From NCBI RefSeq assembly GCF_030409835.1, contig NZ_JAUFQO010000016.1:186001-250000 (forward strand): a DNA stretch of 64,000 nt, written 5' to 3'. The position numbers and the translations under genes were made by a program. The notes below the pieces were generated by a model. It ran no database searches and was not told the origin of the DNA. It saw nothing but the letters and a program-made list of their open reading frames with translations. Shown one piece after another: positions 15,212 through 22,977 of this stretch. How positions within the stretch are numbered: position 1 is the stretch's first letter; the number at the start of each line of letters is the position of its first letter. The stretch comes from Lutimonas halocynthiae (GTDB lineage Bacteria; Bacteroidota; Bacteroidia; Flavobacteriales; Flavobacteriaceae).

Positions 15212-15333
15212 TTTGGTTCTTTTTTTTTGGAGAGGCAACTGCGAAGCACATCACGAATTCCTTAATGGAAATAAAAGAGGGATGAGTAAAAAAAATGAAC
15301 AAAAAGTGTTATTTAAAGCGCTATGCTTAAACC

Positions 15334-16305
15334 CTAGGCAAGTGTTTCGAAATAATCGATAATACGCCTTTCCAGCCAAAAGCCAGATCCATTCTCAAAA
15401 TTTGAATTATAACCTACATGACCACCGTAATTAGTGACTTCCAGATGAAAGTATTTGTTTTCCTTCGCTTCCTGCAAAGGAATACAAGACGCTGATAAAA
15501 ACGGATCATCTACAGAAGTGATCAATAAGCTGGGAATTTTTATGCCATCTAAGAACTGTTTACAACTGTTCTTTTTCCAATAATCTTCAGCATCCAAAAA
15601 ACCATTCACCGGTGCCGTAAAATAATTGTCAAAATCCAGAAAATTTTTCGAATTTAAGATGGCTTGTTTATCTAAGCCCATTTCTGGGAACTGCCCAATT
15701 TTGATGAGCGTTTTCTTTTTCAGAGAAATAAGAAACCTTTGCATATAGACCATATTCCAAAATTTGGCAATGCTTTCAGACGAACCCTTAAGATCACAAG
15801 GCACTGAAACACCAATTCCGGCCTTTAGTTTAGTAGAATAGTCGTTTCTTTCTTCTCCCAGGTATTTAAGCAATAAATTGCCTCCTAGAGAATAACCAAC
15901 CAGGCAGTAAGACTCATAGTTTTCTGAATGATCTAAAAAAGCAAGTATTTCTGCAAGATCATCTGTTTTACCGCTATGATAAGAATATAAATTACGATTA
16001 GCTTCACCGCTGCAACCTCTAAGGTTGATGGCTGCCACATCATATCCTTGTTTATTGGAAATATGGCTCAATGCCGTCACATATTTTGAACTTGAACTTC
16101 CTTCGAGACCATGTATGATCACCATCAATTTTGAAGATCCTGTTTTGGAAAAGTCGATGTCCATAAAGTCACCATCGCTGGTTTCCATTCTTTTTCTTTC
16201 AAAATTGACATTAATTCTATGAAAAAGAGTTCTATAAATGGTATTGAGATGCTTACTCCTAAAAGCCATACTCGGTTCATAAGTTGAAACATCAATTACT
16301 GCCAT
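15334..16305 (-). CDS. YheT-like alpha/beta hydrolase
   Basis: Alpha/beta-hydrolase of the YheT/ABHD1-3 family, 323 residues, no signal peptide. The oxyanion segment is VIIHGLEGSSSSKYV, then the family marker NLRGCSGEAN, the nucleophile elbow VGYSLGGNLLLKY with the catalytic Ser, the acid residue in TSVDDPFL and the catalytic His in YGGHVGYN. Members are predicted esterases or lipases, with a medium-chain ester activity known for some relatives; the substrate here is unknown. It is downstream of repeat R3 and transcribed towards it. Confidence 0.9.
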   Translation of the reverse strand: MAVIDVSTYEPSMAFRSKHLNTIYRTLFHRINVNFERKRMETSDGDFMDIDFSKTGSSKLMVIIHGLEGSSSSKYVTALSHISNKQGYDVAAINLRGCSGEANRNLYSYHSGKTDDLAEILAFLDHSENYESYCLVGYSLGGNLLLKYLGEERNDYSTKLKAGIGVSVPCDLKGSSESIAKFWNMVYMQRFLISLKKKTLIKIGQFPEMGLDKQAILNSKNFLDFDNYFTAPVNGFLDAEDYWKKNSCKQFLDGIKIPSLLITSVDDPFLSASCIPLQEAKENKYFHLEVTNYGGHVGYNSNFENGSGFWLERRIIDYFETLA

Positions 16306-16354
16306 CTTTTTTTACCAAATATATTTTTTAATCTGCAGTTCACAAAATTATCTT

Positions 16355-17434
16355 TTATTCATAAAAGACCGAATCAGGATAAAAGGATTCAACTGAAAAA
16401 TAATAGGACATCATTCCAGAATGCGATGTTTTTAAGAATTGACTTTTATTCGGGCCTGATAGTGCTTGGCCAAAGAGGTCCCACTGATTATTCTGATCAT
16501 CTGTCATGATCACCTCACCATCGTTAAAATCATAAGTGAAATCAAAATTAATTGTGTTCTCGTCAAGCTCAAATGAAACAATAAATTGAGAATTACCAAT
16601 TAAGACATAGTCTTTTCCTTCAAACTGGTCTTTTATAATTTTTCCATTCCCGAAGCTTTTAAATTGATATACTTTGGCTTTATTTCCAGAGTTAATGACA
16701 TATACACGCTCTTTTGCAGGAATGTTATTTATTAATGGATCAATTGGGTAAATAAATCTCTCATTATCTGTTTTATAACTGCCATAGGGATAATTTTGAT
16801 ACTGGCGGGCATGACCTGTATTGGTGCTGACAACCCTTGATGAAGGATATAATTTTTTCCATAGGCCCCATGTTAATTCAGTTAGTACCGTAGTTTCCGG
16901 AGTACTACCTATCAATTCTCCGTTGACACATTGACCGCTCAGTTGTGACCAATTACTGCCTGTGGCTCTATCATAGGGTACAATGTTGTTTTTATAGAGC
17001 AATCCTGAAACGCCAAAAGTAGTAGTCTCGTTATTGATCTTTGTATTCCAACCAATACCCGTTCCGGTTAAGGGGCAATAAACTACAGCCATTGTAGTAC
17101 CAAAATTATCCATATTGACAATTTCATGCCAGTCAAGAATCCTATGTGGAATAGCAATTTGATTGGTTCCATTAGAAATGCCAATTACCAGGTCATCATC
17201 CGCTAGATAAGTGATTTGATCTGCCATAATTGTTTCCGGATTAATCAGTGCGGGGATGCCGTCTATTCCTGGCCCTGCATCAATAATGAAATTAGGGTCG
17301 ATCAACCAGACATTTGGTTCTACAGGGTTTTCTCGAATTACACTTTGTTGGCTATTTGGTATGTCACTACTATCGCCTGAACAAGAAATAAATAACATCA
17401 AACAAAGGGCTAAAGTAATATTTACATATTTCAT
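16355..17434 (-). CDS. DUF3179 domain lipoprotein
   Basis: Exported lipoprotein of 359 residues: LMLFISCSGDSS is a lipobox with the acylated Cys at about residue 18. The DUF3179 domain fills the rest, with IPHRILDWHEIVN, VVYCPLTGTGIGW, FGVSGLLYKNNIVPYDR and a conserved Cys in SGQCVNGEL. The paired Cys and His residues suggest metal or thiol chemistry, but no activity is established. Its start overlaps the stop of the upstream beta-barrel gene by four bases (ATGA on the minus strand), so the two are probably made together and may act on the same envelope process. Confidence 0.85.
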   Translation of the reverse strand: MKYVNITLALCLMLFISCSGDSSDIPNSQQSVIRENPVEPNVWLIDPNFIIDAGPGIDGIPALINPETIMADQITYLADDDLVIGISNGTNQIAIPHRILDWHEIVNMDNFGTTMAVVYCPLTGTGIGWNTKINNETTTFGVSGLLYKNNIVPYDRATGSNWSQLSGQCVNGELIGSTPETTVLTELTWGLWKKLYPSSRVVSTNTGHARQYQNYPYGSYKTDNERFIYPIDPLINNIPAKERVYVINSGNKAKVYQFKSFGNGKIIKDQFEGKDYVLIGNSQFIVSFELDENTINFDFTYDFNDGEVIMTDDQNNQWDLFGQALSGPNKSQFLKTSHSGMMSYYFSVESFYPDSVFYE

Positions 17435-18423
17435 AATTGATTATTTAAATTTTGGAAATCATTTTTATCCTTCTTAGTTAAGGTTAGGAAAATTCCTGCG
17501 GTAATTCTGAACGTGGGTGTTAATTGGGTACCTTCAACATAATTATATAATGGAATCTCTGCCTTACTAATAAAAAGCAGACTTTTACTTAAATGTATAT
17601 TCAAACTGGGAACCAGGTTCACCCATTTTCCTCCTGTGTTTTCTAATGAAGCGCCTCCAATTTCGTCTTCACTGGTTTGTCTGTATTTTACACCTAATCC
17701 TGGGTCTAAAAGCGTTTTTGATACCAGAAATTGATCTGTATAATTTAAAAAGGCCTGAAATTCAGAACCAAAGCGATAGGTCGTATTATTATTGAAATAA
17801 TTATTATTTGTTCCGGTATATCGGTAAATCAATGAACCGGAGAACGTACCAGAAGGTCTGAAATCAAAACTTTGCAAATAGGTAGACCACAATATGAGAT
17901 CCCAGGCACCCGAGCCGGGCTGCAGGTCAGGATTCAGCAGAATTCCATTGTCATTGGTTTTATCCGTTGCTCCTAGCGGGATCTTAGGCCCTAAGCCAAG
18001 TCTGAGGGTGTTACTTCCACCAAGTAAGTCATTAAAATTATATTTAAATAATAATACAGCATCTCCAATGCCATAGGTTTCGTCAATGTTTATATTACCA
18101 AATTGATCAATTTCTCTTTTTTGATTGATATAAGTAAGTAAAAGTTCCACAGAAAGATCATTGGTAATGGTGTATCCGCTGTTGAATAATAAGGATTGTG
18201 TTATACGAAGTCGTGAATCGTCGTCTATCTGATCACTTCCGCTTAGAAGCGTATTTAATCGATTATAATCATAGCTAAGGCTAAGTTGCCAAGCTCCTTG
18301 ACTCTCGATAGGTAAACCAATACTATTGGATAAAGGAATACCTCCTGAGCAGCAGGTTTGTGCATCAACATGAATACTATAAAGGATTGAGAAACCCATA
18401 AGAAACAAAATTTTTTGCATCAA
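17431..18423 (-). CDS. Outer-membrane beta-barrel protein with N-terminal CCSGG motif
   Basis: Exported protein of 330 residues; signal peptide ILFLMGFSILYSIHVDAQ, mature N-terminus TCCSGGIPLSNSIGLP. The rest is alternating amphipathic strands with aromatic girdles (WQLSLSYDYNRLNTL, SVELLLTYINQ, AVLLFKYNFND), as expected for an outer-membrane barrel. The vicinal Cys pair right after the cleavage site could bind a metal ion; this is inference. It resembles transporter-like barrels of unknown cargo. Overlaps the DUF3179 lipoprotein gene by four bases, forming a two-gene operon. Confidence 0.75.
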   Translation of the reverse strand: MMQKILFLMGFSILYSIHVDAQTCCSGGIPLSNSIGLPIESQGAWQLSLSYDYNRLNTLLSGSDQIDDDSRLRITQSLLFNSGYTITNDLSVELLLTYINQKREIDQFGNINIDETYGIGDAVLLFKYNFNDLLGGSNTLRLGLGPKIPLGATDKTNDNGILLNPDLQPGSGAWDLILWSTYLQSFDFRPSGTFSGSLIYRYTGTNNNYFNNNTTYRFGSEFQAFLNYTDQFLVSKTLLDPGLGVKYRQTSEDEIGGASLENTGGKWVNLVPSLNIHLSKSLLFISKAEIPLYNYVEGTQLTPTFRITAGIFLTLTKKDKNDFQNLNNQL

Positions 18424-18481
18424 AAATCTATTTCACTATGTGTCGTGATAATGCTGTTAAGCTTACTAAAAAAAATAAAAT

Positions 18482-19798
18482 CTATTCTTCGCCGGCCCTT
18501 TCAAGTAAATTTGGAGGTAAGGCTTTTTTTGTTTTAGCCCCCAGTGTTTTTAAATTTTCAACCCGACTGATAAGATTCCCTTTTCCTTCAGTTAGCTTGT
18601 TCATTGCTGATTTGTATCCTTCCTGAGACGCATTAAGTTGTTTTCCAACTTTGATCAAATCCTGCACAAGACCTTCAAATTTGTCATATAGTGCTCCGGC
18701 TTGTCTTGCTATTTCAATAACATTTCGTTTTTGATCTTCCTGCTTCCAAATGGACGCCACAGTTGTTAATGTTGCCAGCAGAGTAGAGGTTGACACCATC
18801 ACCACATTTTTGTCTAATGCCTGTAAATAAAGATCCTGATCTTGCTGTAAGGCGATCATCAGGGCCGGTTCTATGGGTACAAACATGATCACATAATCTG
18901 GGCTGTTGATCCCATATAAGTCTGAATAGTTCTTTGTACCCAGTTCTTTAATATGTTTTTGAATACTCTGCACATGATTTTTGAGTCCTGATTTTTCATC
19001 AAGATCATTTTCCGCACTAAAGAAACGCTCATAACCAGTTAGAGACACTTTTGAATCAATAATCAAATGCTTGTTATCAGGCAAATTAATGATAAGATCG
19101 GGCTTCTTTAATTTTTCTTCTTCATCTCTATATCCGTCTTGAGTAGAAAAGTGTACATCTTTTTGAAGCCCTGCTTTTTCAAGTATGGTTTCCAACTGCA
19201 ATTCACCCCAGTCACCTTGTTTCTTTGAATCTCCCTTTAAGGCTTTAGTAAGGTTCACGGCATCTTTGCTCATTTGCTCATTGAGCTCTTTGAGCCCTAA
19301 AATCTGTTGACGCAAAGCAGATTGTTTTTCTATACTTTCTTTGTGCGTATCTTCAACTTTCTTTTCGAAGGATTGAATTTTTTCCTGTAAAGGATTTAAT
19401 ATCAATTCCATATTCTCTTTGTTCTTCTCCGTAAACTTATTTGATTTGTCTTCTAGAATTTTGTTGGCCAGAATTTCAAAATCCTTTGAGAATTTTTCTT
19501 GTAACTTTGATACTTCATCAGCTTGCTCTTTCAACTTTTCGGCCGAATGATCTAAAGCTGAATCCTTCTTAACCAGCTCCATTTGATGCTCATGAACTGA
19601 GGTTCTAAGTACTTCTATTTGAGTTTCGAGCTTGTGATTTTCCTTTTCTTTTTCATCCTTTTCAAAATTTAAAGAAGAGATTCTTTCATCAAGCGTAGAT
19701 ATGTTTTTCTCAAATTTTAATTTGCTGATCACATAAGTTAGCACCACGGCTGTAATGATGATGATCAACACAATTACAATAAGCATAGAATTTGACAT
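18482..19798 (-). CDS. rmuC: DNA recombination protein RmuC
   Basis: RmuC limits recombination at inverted repeats and carries a predicted nuclease-like domain. One N-terminal membrane segment (about residues 4-25) is followed by a long coiled coil rich in Glu and Lys (about 30-190) and then the RmuC core with KGDSKKQGDWGELQLETILEKAGL, PDLIINLPDNKHLIIDSKVSL and YVIMFVPIEPALMIAL. The PD...IDSK arrangement is the PD-(D/E)xK-like active-site region. Length (438 residues) is normal. It precedes a small exported DsrE-like gene's region on the same strand with a 6-base gap. Confidence 0.93.
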   Translation of the reverse strand: MSNSMLIVIVLIIIITAVVLTYVISKLKFEKNISTLDERISSLNFEKDEKEKENHKLETQIEVLRTSVHEHQMELVKKDSALDHSAEKLKEQADEVSKLQEKFSKDFEILANKILEDKSNKFTEKNKENMELILNPLQEKIQSFEKKVEDTHKESIEKQSALRQQILGLKELNEQMSKDAVNLTKALKGDSKKQGDWGELQLETILEKAGLQKDVHFSTQDGYRDEEEKLKKPDLIINLPDNKHLIIDSKVSLTGYERFFSAENDLDEKSGLKNHVQSIQKHIKELGTKNYSDLYGINSPDYVIMFVPIEPALMIALQQDQDLYLQALDKNVVMVSTSTLLATLTTVASIWKQEDQKRNVIEIARQAGALYDKFEGLVQDLIKVGKQLNASQEGYKSAMNKLTEGKGNLISRVENLKTLGAKTKKALPPNLLERAGEE

Positions 19799-19804
19799 AT
19801 TAGT

Positions 19805-20350
19805 TTAATTGAAATTAATAATTTGATATCCTTCTGATTGGTATTTCACAAGTGCGGTTAAAGCTGATAAGGAAATACCAACATGCTCAGAAATATCACT
19901 GGCATCATATCCTTTACTTTGCAAAGACTGTGCACAGACATATATTTTTACTTTTTTAGCAGCTAAGGCTGCAAGGAGTTTATAATTAGGGTGTTCGTTC
20001 TTAAACTCTTTTTTAAAGACAGCTTCGTTTAATGCGTTTTTTGTGGCTACGCCATGCAATACAAGTACGATATCCATATTGTCTTCTTTCACACCATTTT
20101 GAGCATGCATGTTCATAAATCGTGCTACGGTATTAATCAATGGATTCATTTGACTTGATTTTTTTTCATCAGAATAGACATCAAAAATAACTTTATACTT
20201 TTTGTCTTTGTCTAATAAGAGGTCAGCATCTTCAATAGGAAATACATAACCGAATTCTTGAAATACCGGCCCTGAAATTGTTTTGTGTTTTTGAGAATAA
20301 CCTGATGAAATACAGGTGATTAACACGAAGTAGAGTAGAAAATATTTCAT
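19805..20350 (-). CDS. Exported DsrE/DsrF-like protein
   Basis: A 181-residue protein with a signal peptide (FLLYFVLITCISSGYSQ) and a DsrE-like alpha/beta domain: KVIFDVYSDEKKSSQMNPLI, DIVLVLHGVATKNALN, and KVKIYVCAQSLQSKGYD containing the single conserved Cys of the family. Cytoplasmic DsrE proteins move sulfur; exported single-domain versions are common in Bacteroidota and have no assigned function. It lies six bases upstream of rmuC on the same strand. Confidence 0.82.
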   Translation of the reverse strand: MKYFLLYFVLITCISSGYSQKHKTISGPVFQEFGYVFPIEDADLLLDKDKKYKVIFDVYSDEKKSSQMNPLINTVARFMNMHAQNGVKEDNMDIVLVLHGVATKNALNEAVFKKEFKNEHPNYKLLAALAAKKVKIYVCAQSLQSKGYDASDISEHVGISLSALTALVKYQSEGYQIINFN

Positions 20351-20412
20351 AGAATCAAGTATATTGGAATTAATTACGATATTACAAAAAAAAAATCTCC
20401 TAAATTATTGCT

Positions 20413-20988
20413 ATGCAAAGTATTTCTAAGTTCATTCTTTTCAATGTTTTAGGTTGGAAAGTGGTAAATGGATTTCCAAAGGATCTCAATAAATATTTGG
20501 TGATCGCAGGGCCACATACTTCAAATTGGGATTTTCCCTTGGCCATATTGGCTCGATTTTCACAAGGGGTAATGATCAACTTTATTGGTAAAAAATCATT
20601 GTTCAAACCACCTTTTGGATTTTTCTTTAAGGCATTGGGAGGAACGCCTGTAGACCGAACCAAGAGTAAGAACATGGTTCAAGCGCTTATTGATGTATAC
20701 GATTCGAATGAAAAATTTGTTTTTGCGATCTCTCCAGAAGGCACAAGAAAGAAAGTTTCAACCTGGAAAACGGGTTTTTATCACGTGGCTAAAGGCGCTA
20801 ACGTACCTATAGTTATGGCCACTCTTGATTTTGGAAACAAACAAGTTTATGTGAATGATCCTTATTATCTAACAGATAATATGCAAGAAGACTTCAACTA
20901 TTTTCATGATTTCTTTAAGGATATTAAAGGGAAGAATCCAGATCAATTCGATCCTGATTTTCATTTGAATATAAAAAAGTCAAAGTAA
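20413..20988 (+). CDS. 1-acyl-glycerol-3-phosphate acyltransferase-like protein (LPLAT/PlsC)
   Basis: Acyltransferase of 191 residues. The catalytic HxxxxD motif is GPHTSNWDFPLA (His and Asp with four residues between) and the second acyltransferase motif is FAISPEGTRKK. An intermediate block GKKSLFKPPFGFFFKALGG matches motif II. Short members of this type acylate phospholipid precursors or other glycerol-like acceptors at the inner membrane; the acceptor here is not known. Divergent from the DsrE-like gene with a 62-bp AT-rich gap. Confidence 0.88.
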   Translation: MQSISKFILFNVLGWKVVNGFPKDLNKYLVIAGPHTSNWDFPLAILARFSQGVMINFIGKKSLFKPPFGFFFKALGGTPVDRTKSKNMVQALIDVYDSNEKFVFAISPEGTRKKVSTWKTGFYHVAKGANVPIVMATLDFGNKQVYVNDPYYLTDNMQEDFNYFHDFFKDIKGKNPDQFDPDFHLNIKKSK

Positions 20989-21085
20989 TGAATCTGCTCA
21001 CACCCTAAAAAGTGAAGGGTTCACTTCCGAAGGTTTCACTTCCCATCCGGTCGCTCCAGGCATGGTGAAAACATATAGAAATCTT

Positions 21086-21751
21086 TTATGAACTCCGTTT
21101 ATTTTGCATGAACTTAGCGATGTTTATAGCAATGATAACGCTTAAAAACAACTGACCTGAGAGGACCAACATCAAAGCTAATGCCTGAGATTTTTCGGTT
21201 GCAGGAATGATATCTCCGTAACCTAAGGTGGTCATGGTTACAAAACTGTAATAAATATAGCTGTAAAGGTCTAATGCCATACCTGTAGAATGAGAATAGG
21301 AATTCGCCTCCCAAAATTCTAATCCTGCAGCCAAAAAACCACCTACAAGACCAATAATCAGGTAACCTGTTATTGAAATCAGAATCATATTTTGAGTATC
21401 TCCTCGTAAAGACATGGCTTCTTTTAACACCAAAATAAAGGCATGAATAATTAGGAAAGACAAGCCTATTTGAGAGATATAGTTGAGTACATCATGCTCT
21501 AAAAAAGCATCGACAATAATCATGATAAATGTAACCACTCCTAAATACCGCGAAATCTTAAAGCGTCTTACGATTAGAAAACTGGTGGTGACAATCAATA
21601 AAAAATCAAACTTTATAAAATTATCAATAAAGGAATCTGTATCTCCCAAAAAAGGAGGCATAAAAACCAATATCAATATGGAAACCAATAGCATATGAAT
21701 ACTATGAGTATCGACATAATGAAGAAACTTGTTTTTCGACGAATCAATCAT
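21086..21751 (-). CDS. Voltage-gated-type potassium channel protein
   Basis: Integral membrane protein of 221 residues with about six predicted helices. The last two flank the pore loop YSFVTMTTLGYGDIIPA, whose TLGYGD is the potassium selectivity filter. There is no RCK/TrkA-N regulatory domain and no Arg-rich S4 segment, so voltage sensing is doubtful. It ends shortly after the last helix (INIAKFMQNKRSS). Convergent with the acyltransferase gene; the 97-bp gap contains a 7-bp hairpin AAGTGAA/TTCACTT at 21010-21026 without a T-tract. Confidence 0.9.
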   Translation of the reverse strand: MIDSSKNKFLHYVDTHSIHMLLVSILILVFMPPFLGDTDSFIDNFIKFDFLLIVTTSFLIVRRFKISRYLGVVTFIMIIVDAFLEHDVLNYISQIGLSFLIIHAFILVLKEAMSLRGDTQNMILISITGYLIIGLVGGFLAAGLEFWEANSYSHSTGMALDLYSYIYYSFVTMTTLGYGDIIPATEKSQALALMLVLSGQLFLSVIIAINIAKFMQNKRSS

Positions 21752-21775
21752 ATGTTGGATTTGAGCATGGTCAAT

Positions 21776-22858
21776 TTATGATTTGTAAAAAGGTAGTTTT
21801 ACTATAGTTGCTTCAAGCGATTTATTCCTGACCTTAATAAATATTTTACTACCAAATTTCGTGTAACCTGTCTTAACATACCCCATACCAATGCCTTTTT
21901 TTAGACTAGGACTCATGGTGCCGGAGGTAACAATACCAATTTTTTCATCATGCTCATTTACAATATCATATCCCTGTCTAGGAATACCTCTTGTTTCAAG
22001 TTCGAAAGCTCTCAACCTTTGGTTTACACCATTCTCTTTTTGTTCTAATAAAGCCTTGGAGTTCACAAATTCTTTAGTAAATTTTGTAATCCACCCAAGC
22101 CCGGCTTCTATTGGCGATGTTTCATCATTAATGTCATTACCATAGAGGCAATATCCCATTTCTAAGCGTAAGGTATCTCTTGCTGCTAAACCAATGGGTT
22201 TGATGCCATAATCTGCGCCTGCTTCAAATACTTTTTTCCACACCTGTTCTGCTTCACTATTCTTACAATAGATTTCAAAGCCTCCGCTTCCGGTATATCC
22301 GGTAGCTGAAATAATGACATGATCGATACCTGCAAAATCAGCCACCTTAAATTTGTAAAATGGAATCTCATTTAAATCTACAGAAGTCAAGGATTGCATG
22401 GCATCAACAGCCTTGGGTCCTTGAATAGCCAGTAGTGAATAATTATCAGATATATTCTTCATCTCGGCCTTGTTATCATTGTGCTGACTAATCCAATTCC
22501 AGTCTTTTTCGATATTAGATGCATTGACCACTAATAAATAGGTTTGCTCTTTAATCCGGTAAATGATAAGGTCATCAACTATCCCTCCCTTGTCATTTGG
22601 CATACAACTATACTGTGCATCCTCAATTTCAAGTTTAGACGCATCATTCGAACTTATTCTTTGAATTAATTCTAAAGCATGCTCGCCTTCAATCAAAAAT
22701 TCTCCCATATGAGATACATCAAACACACCAACTCCAGAACGCACGGTTTCATGTTCTACATTTATACCTTCATATTGCACTGGCATTAAATAGCCGGCAA
22801 AGGGTACCATTTTTGCTCCTAAAGATTCGTGTATATGGGTAAGGGCTGTGTTTTTCAT
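21776..22858 (-). CDS. gcvT: Glycine cleavage system aminomethyltransferase (T protein)
   Basis: Transfers the methylene unit from the aminomethyl-lipoyl H protein to tetrahydrofolate, releasing ammonia. Family blocks are [37 protein letters not shown], the folate-binding [12 protein letters not shown] and [21 protein letters not shown], plus the C-terminal beta-barrel segment [16 protein letters not shown]. Length (360 residues) is typical. It stands alone here; gcvH and gcvP are not nearby, as is usual in Bacteroidota. No glycine riboswitch is visible in the 119 bp upstream. Confidence 0.96.
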   Translation of the reverse strand: MKNTALTHIHESLGAKMVPFAGYLMPVQYEGINVEHETVRSGVGVFDVSHMGEFLIEGEHALELIQRISSNDASKLEIEDAQYSCMPNDKGGIVDDLIIYRIKEQTYLLVVNASNIEKDWNWISQHNDNKAEMKNISDNYSLLAIQGPKAVDAMQSLTSVDLNEIPFYKFKVADFAGIDHVIISATGYTGSGGFEIYCKNSEAEQVWKKVFEAGADYGIKPIGLAARDTLRLEMGYCLYGNDINDETSPIEAGLGWITKFTKEFVNSKALLEQKENGVNQRLRAFELETRGIPRQGYDIVNEHDEKIGIVTSGTMSPSLKKGIGMGYVKTGYTKFGSKIFIKVRNKSLEATIVKLPFYKS

Positions 22859-22909
22859 CTGTATAAAATTTATGCTAATTTATAAAATATGCACGTAAGA
22901 ATACCCATT

Positions 22910-22917
22910 TACCTTTG
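22910..22917 (+). promoter_or_regulatory. Putative -7 element (TACCTTTG) for the M24B peptidase gene
   Basis: TACCTTTG matches TAnnTTTG and lies 60 bases before the ATG at 22978. It also falls around the TTG at 22915 of the longest open frame, which argues for the later ATG. No convincing -33 element is visible. Confidence 0.35.
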
Positions 22918-22977
22918 AATTCCTATCTGTATTCATGCCTATATTTTTTATATCTTTCACAACCAAAACAAATCCCC

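Larger units (their letters stand above)
14982..15306 (+). repeat. Structured repeat R3, enlarged by insertions
   Basis: Third copy, about 120 bp longer than R1 and R2. P1 is CTTTTACG (15011-15018) with CGTAAAAG (15173-15180). P2 is GAAAAGGG (15031-15038) with CCCTTTTC (15094-15101), a double compensatory change relative to R1. P3 is TTTTTATGC (15108-15116) with GCATAAAAA (15157-15165), fully paired. P4 is TCTCC (15181-15185) with GGAGA (15229-15233). Three of the extra segments fall in the loops of P2, P3 and P4; a fourth, about 45 bp, follows P4. It lies between the PorV-like promoter and the 3' end of the YheT-like gene. Confidence 0.75.

Noticed and set aside
11895-15306. R1-R3 as attC sites of an integron with the genes between as cassettes
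   Set aside because: The ends lack the conserved GTTRRRY/RYYYAAC core sites, the genes lie in both orientations and look like core envelope genes, and no integrase gene is in the window.
11895-15306. R1-R3 as a CRISPR array
   Set aside because: Only three copies of about 200 bp separated by full genes; no short regular repeats or spacers and no cas genes.
22859-22977. Glycine riboswitch upstream of gcvT
   Set aside because: The 119-bp divergent gap is AT-rich with no conserved glycine aptamer cores or stable paired regions that I can recognise.
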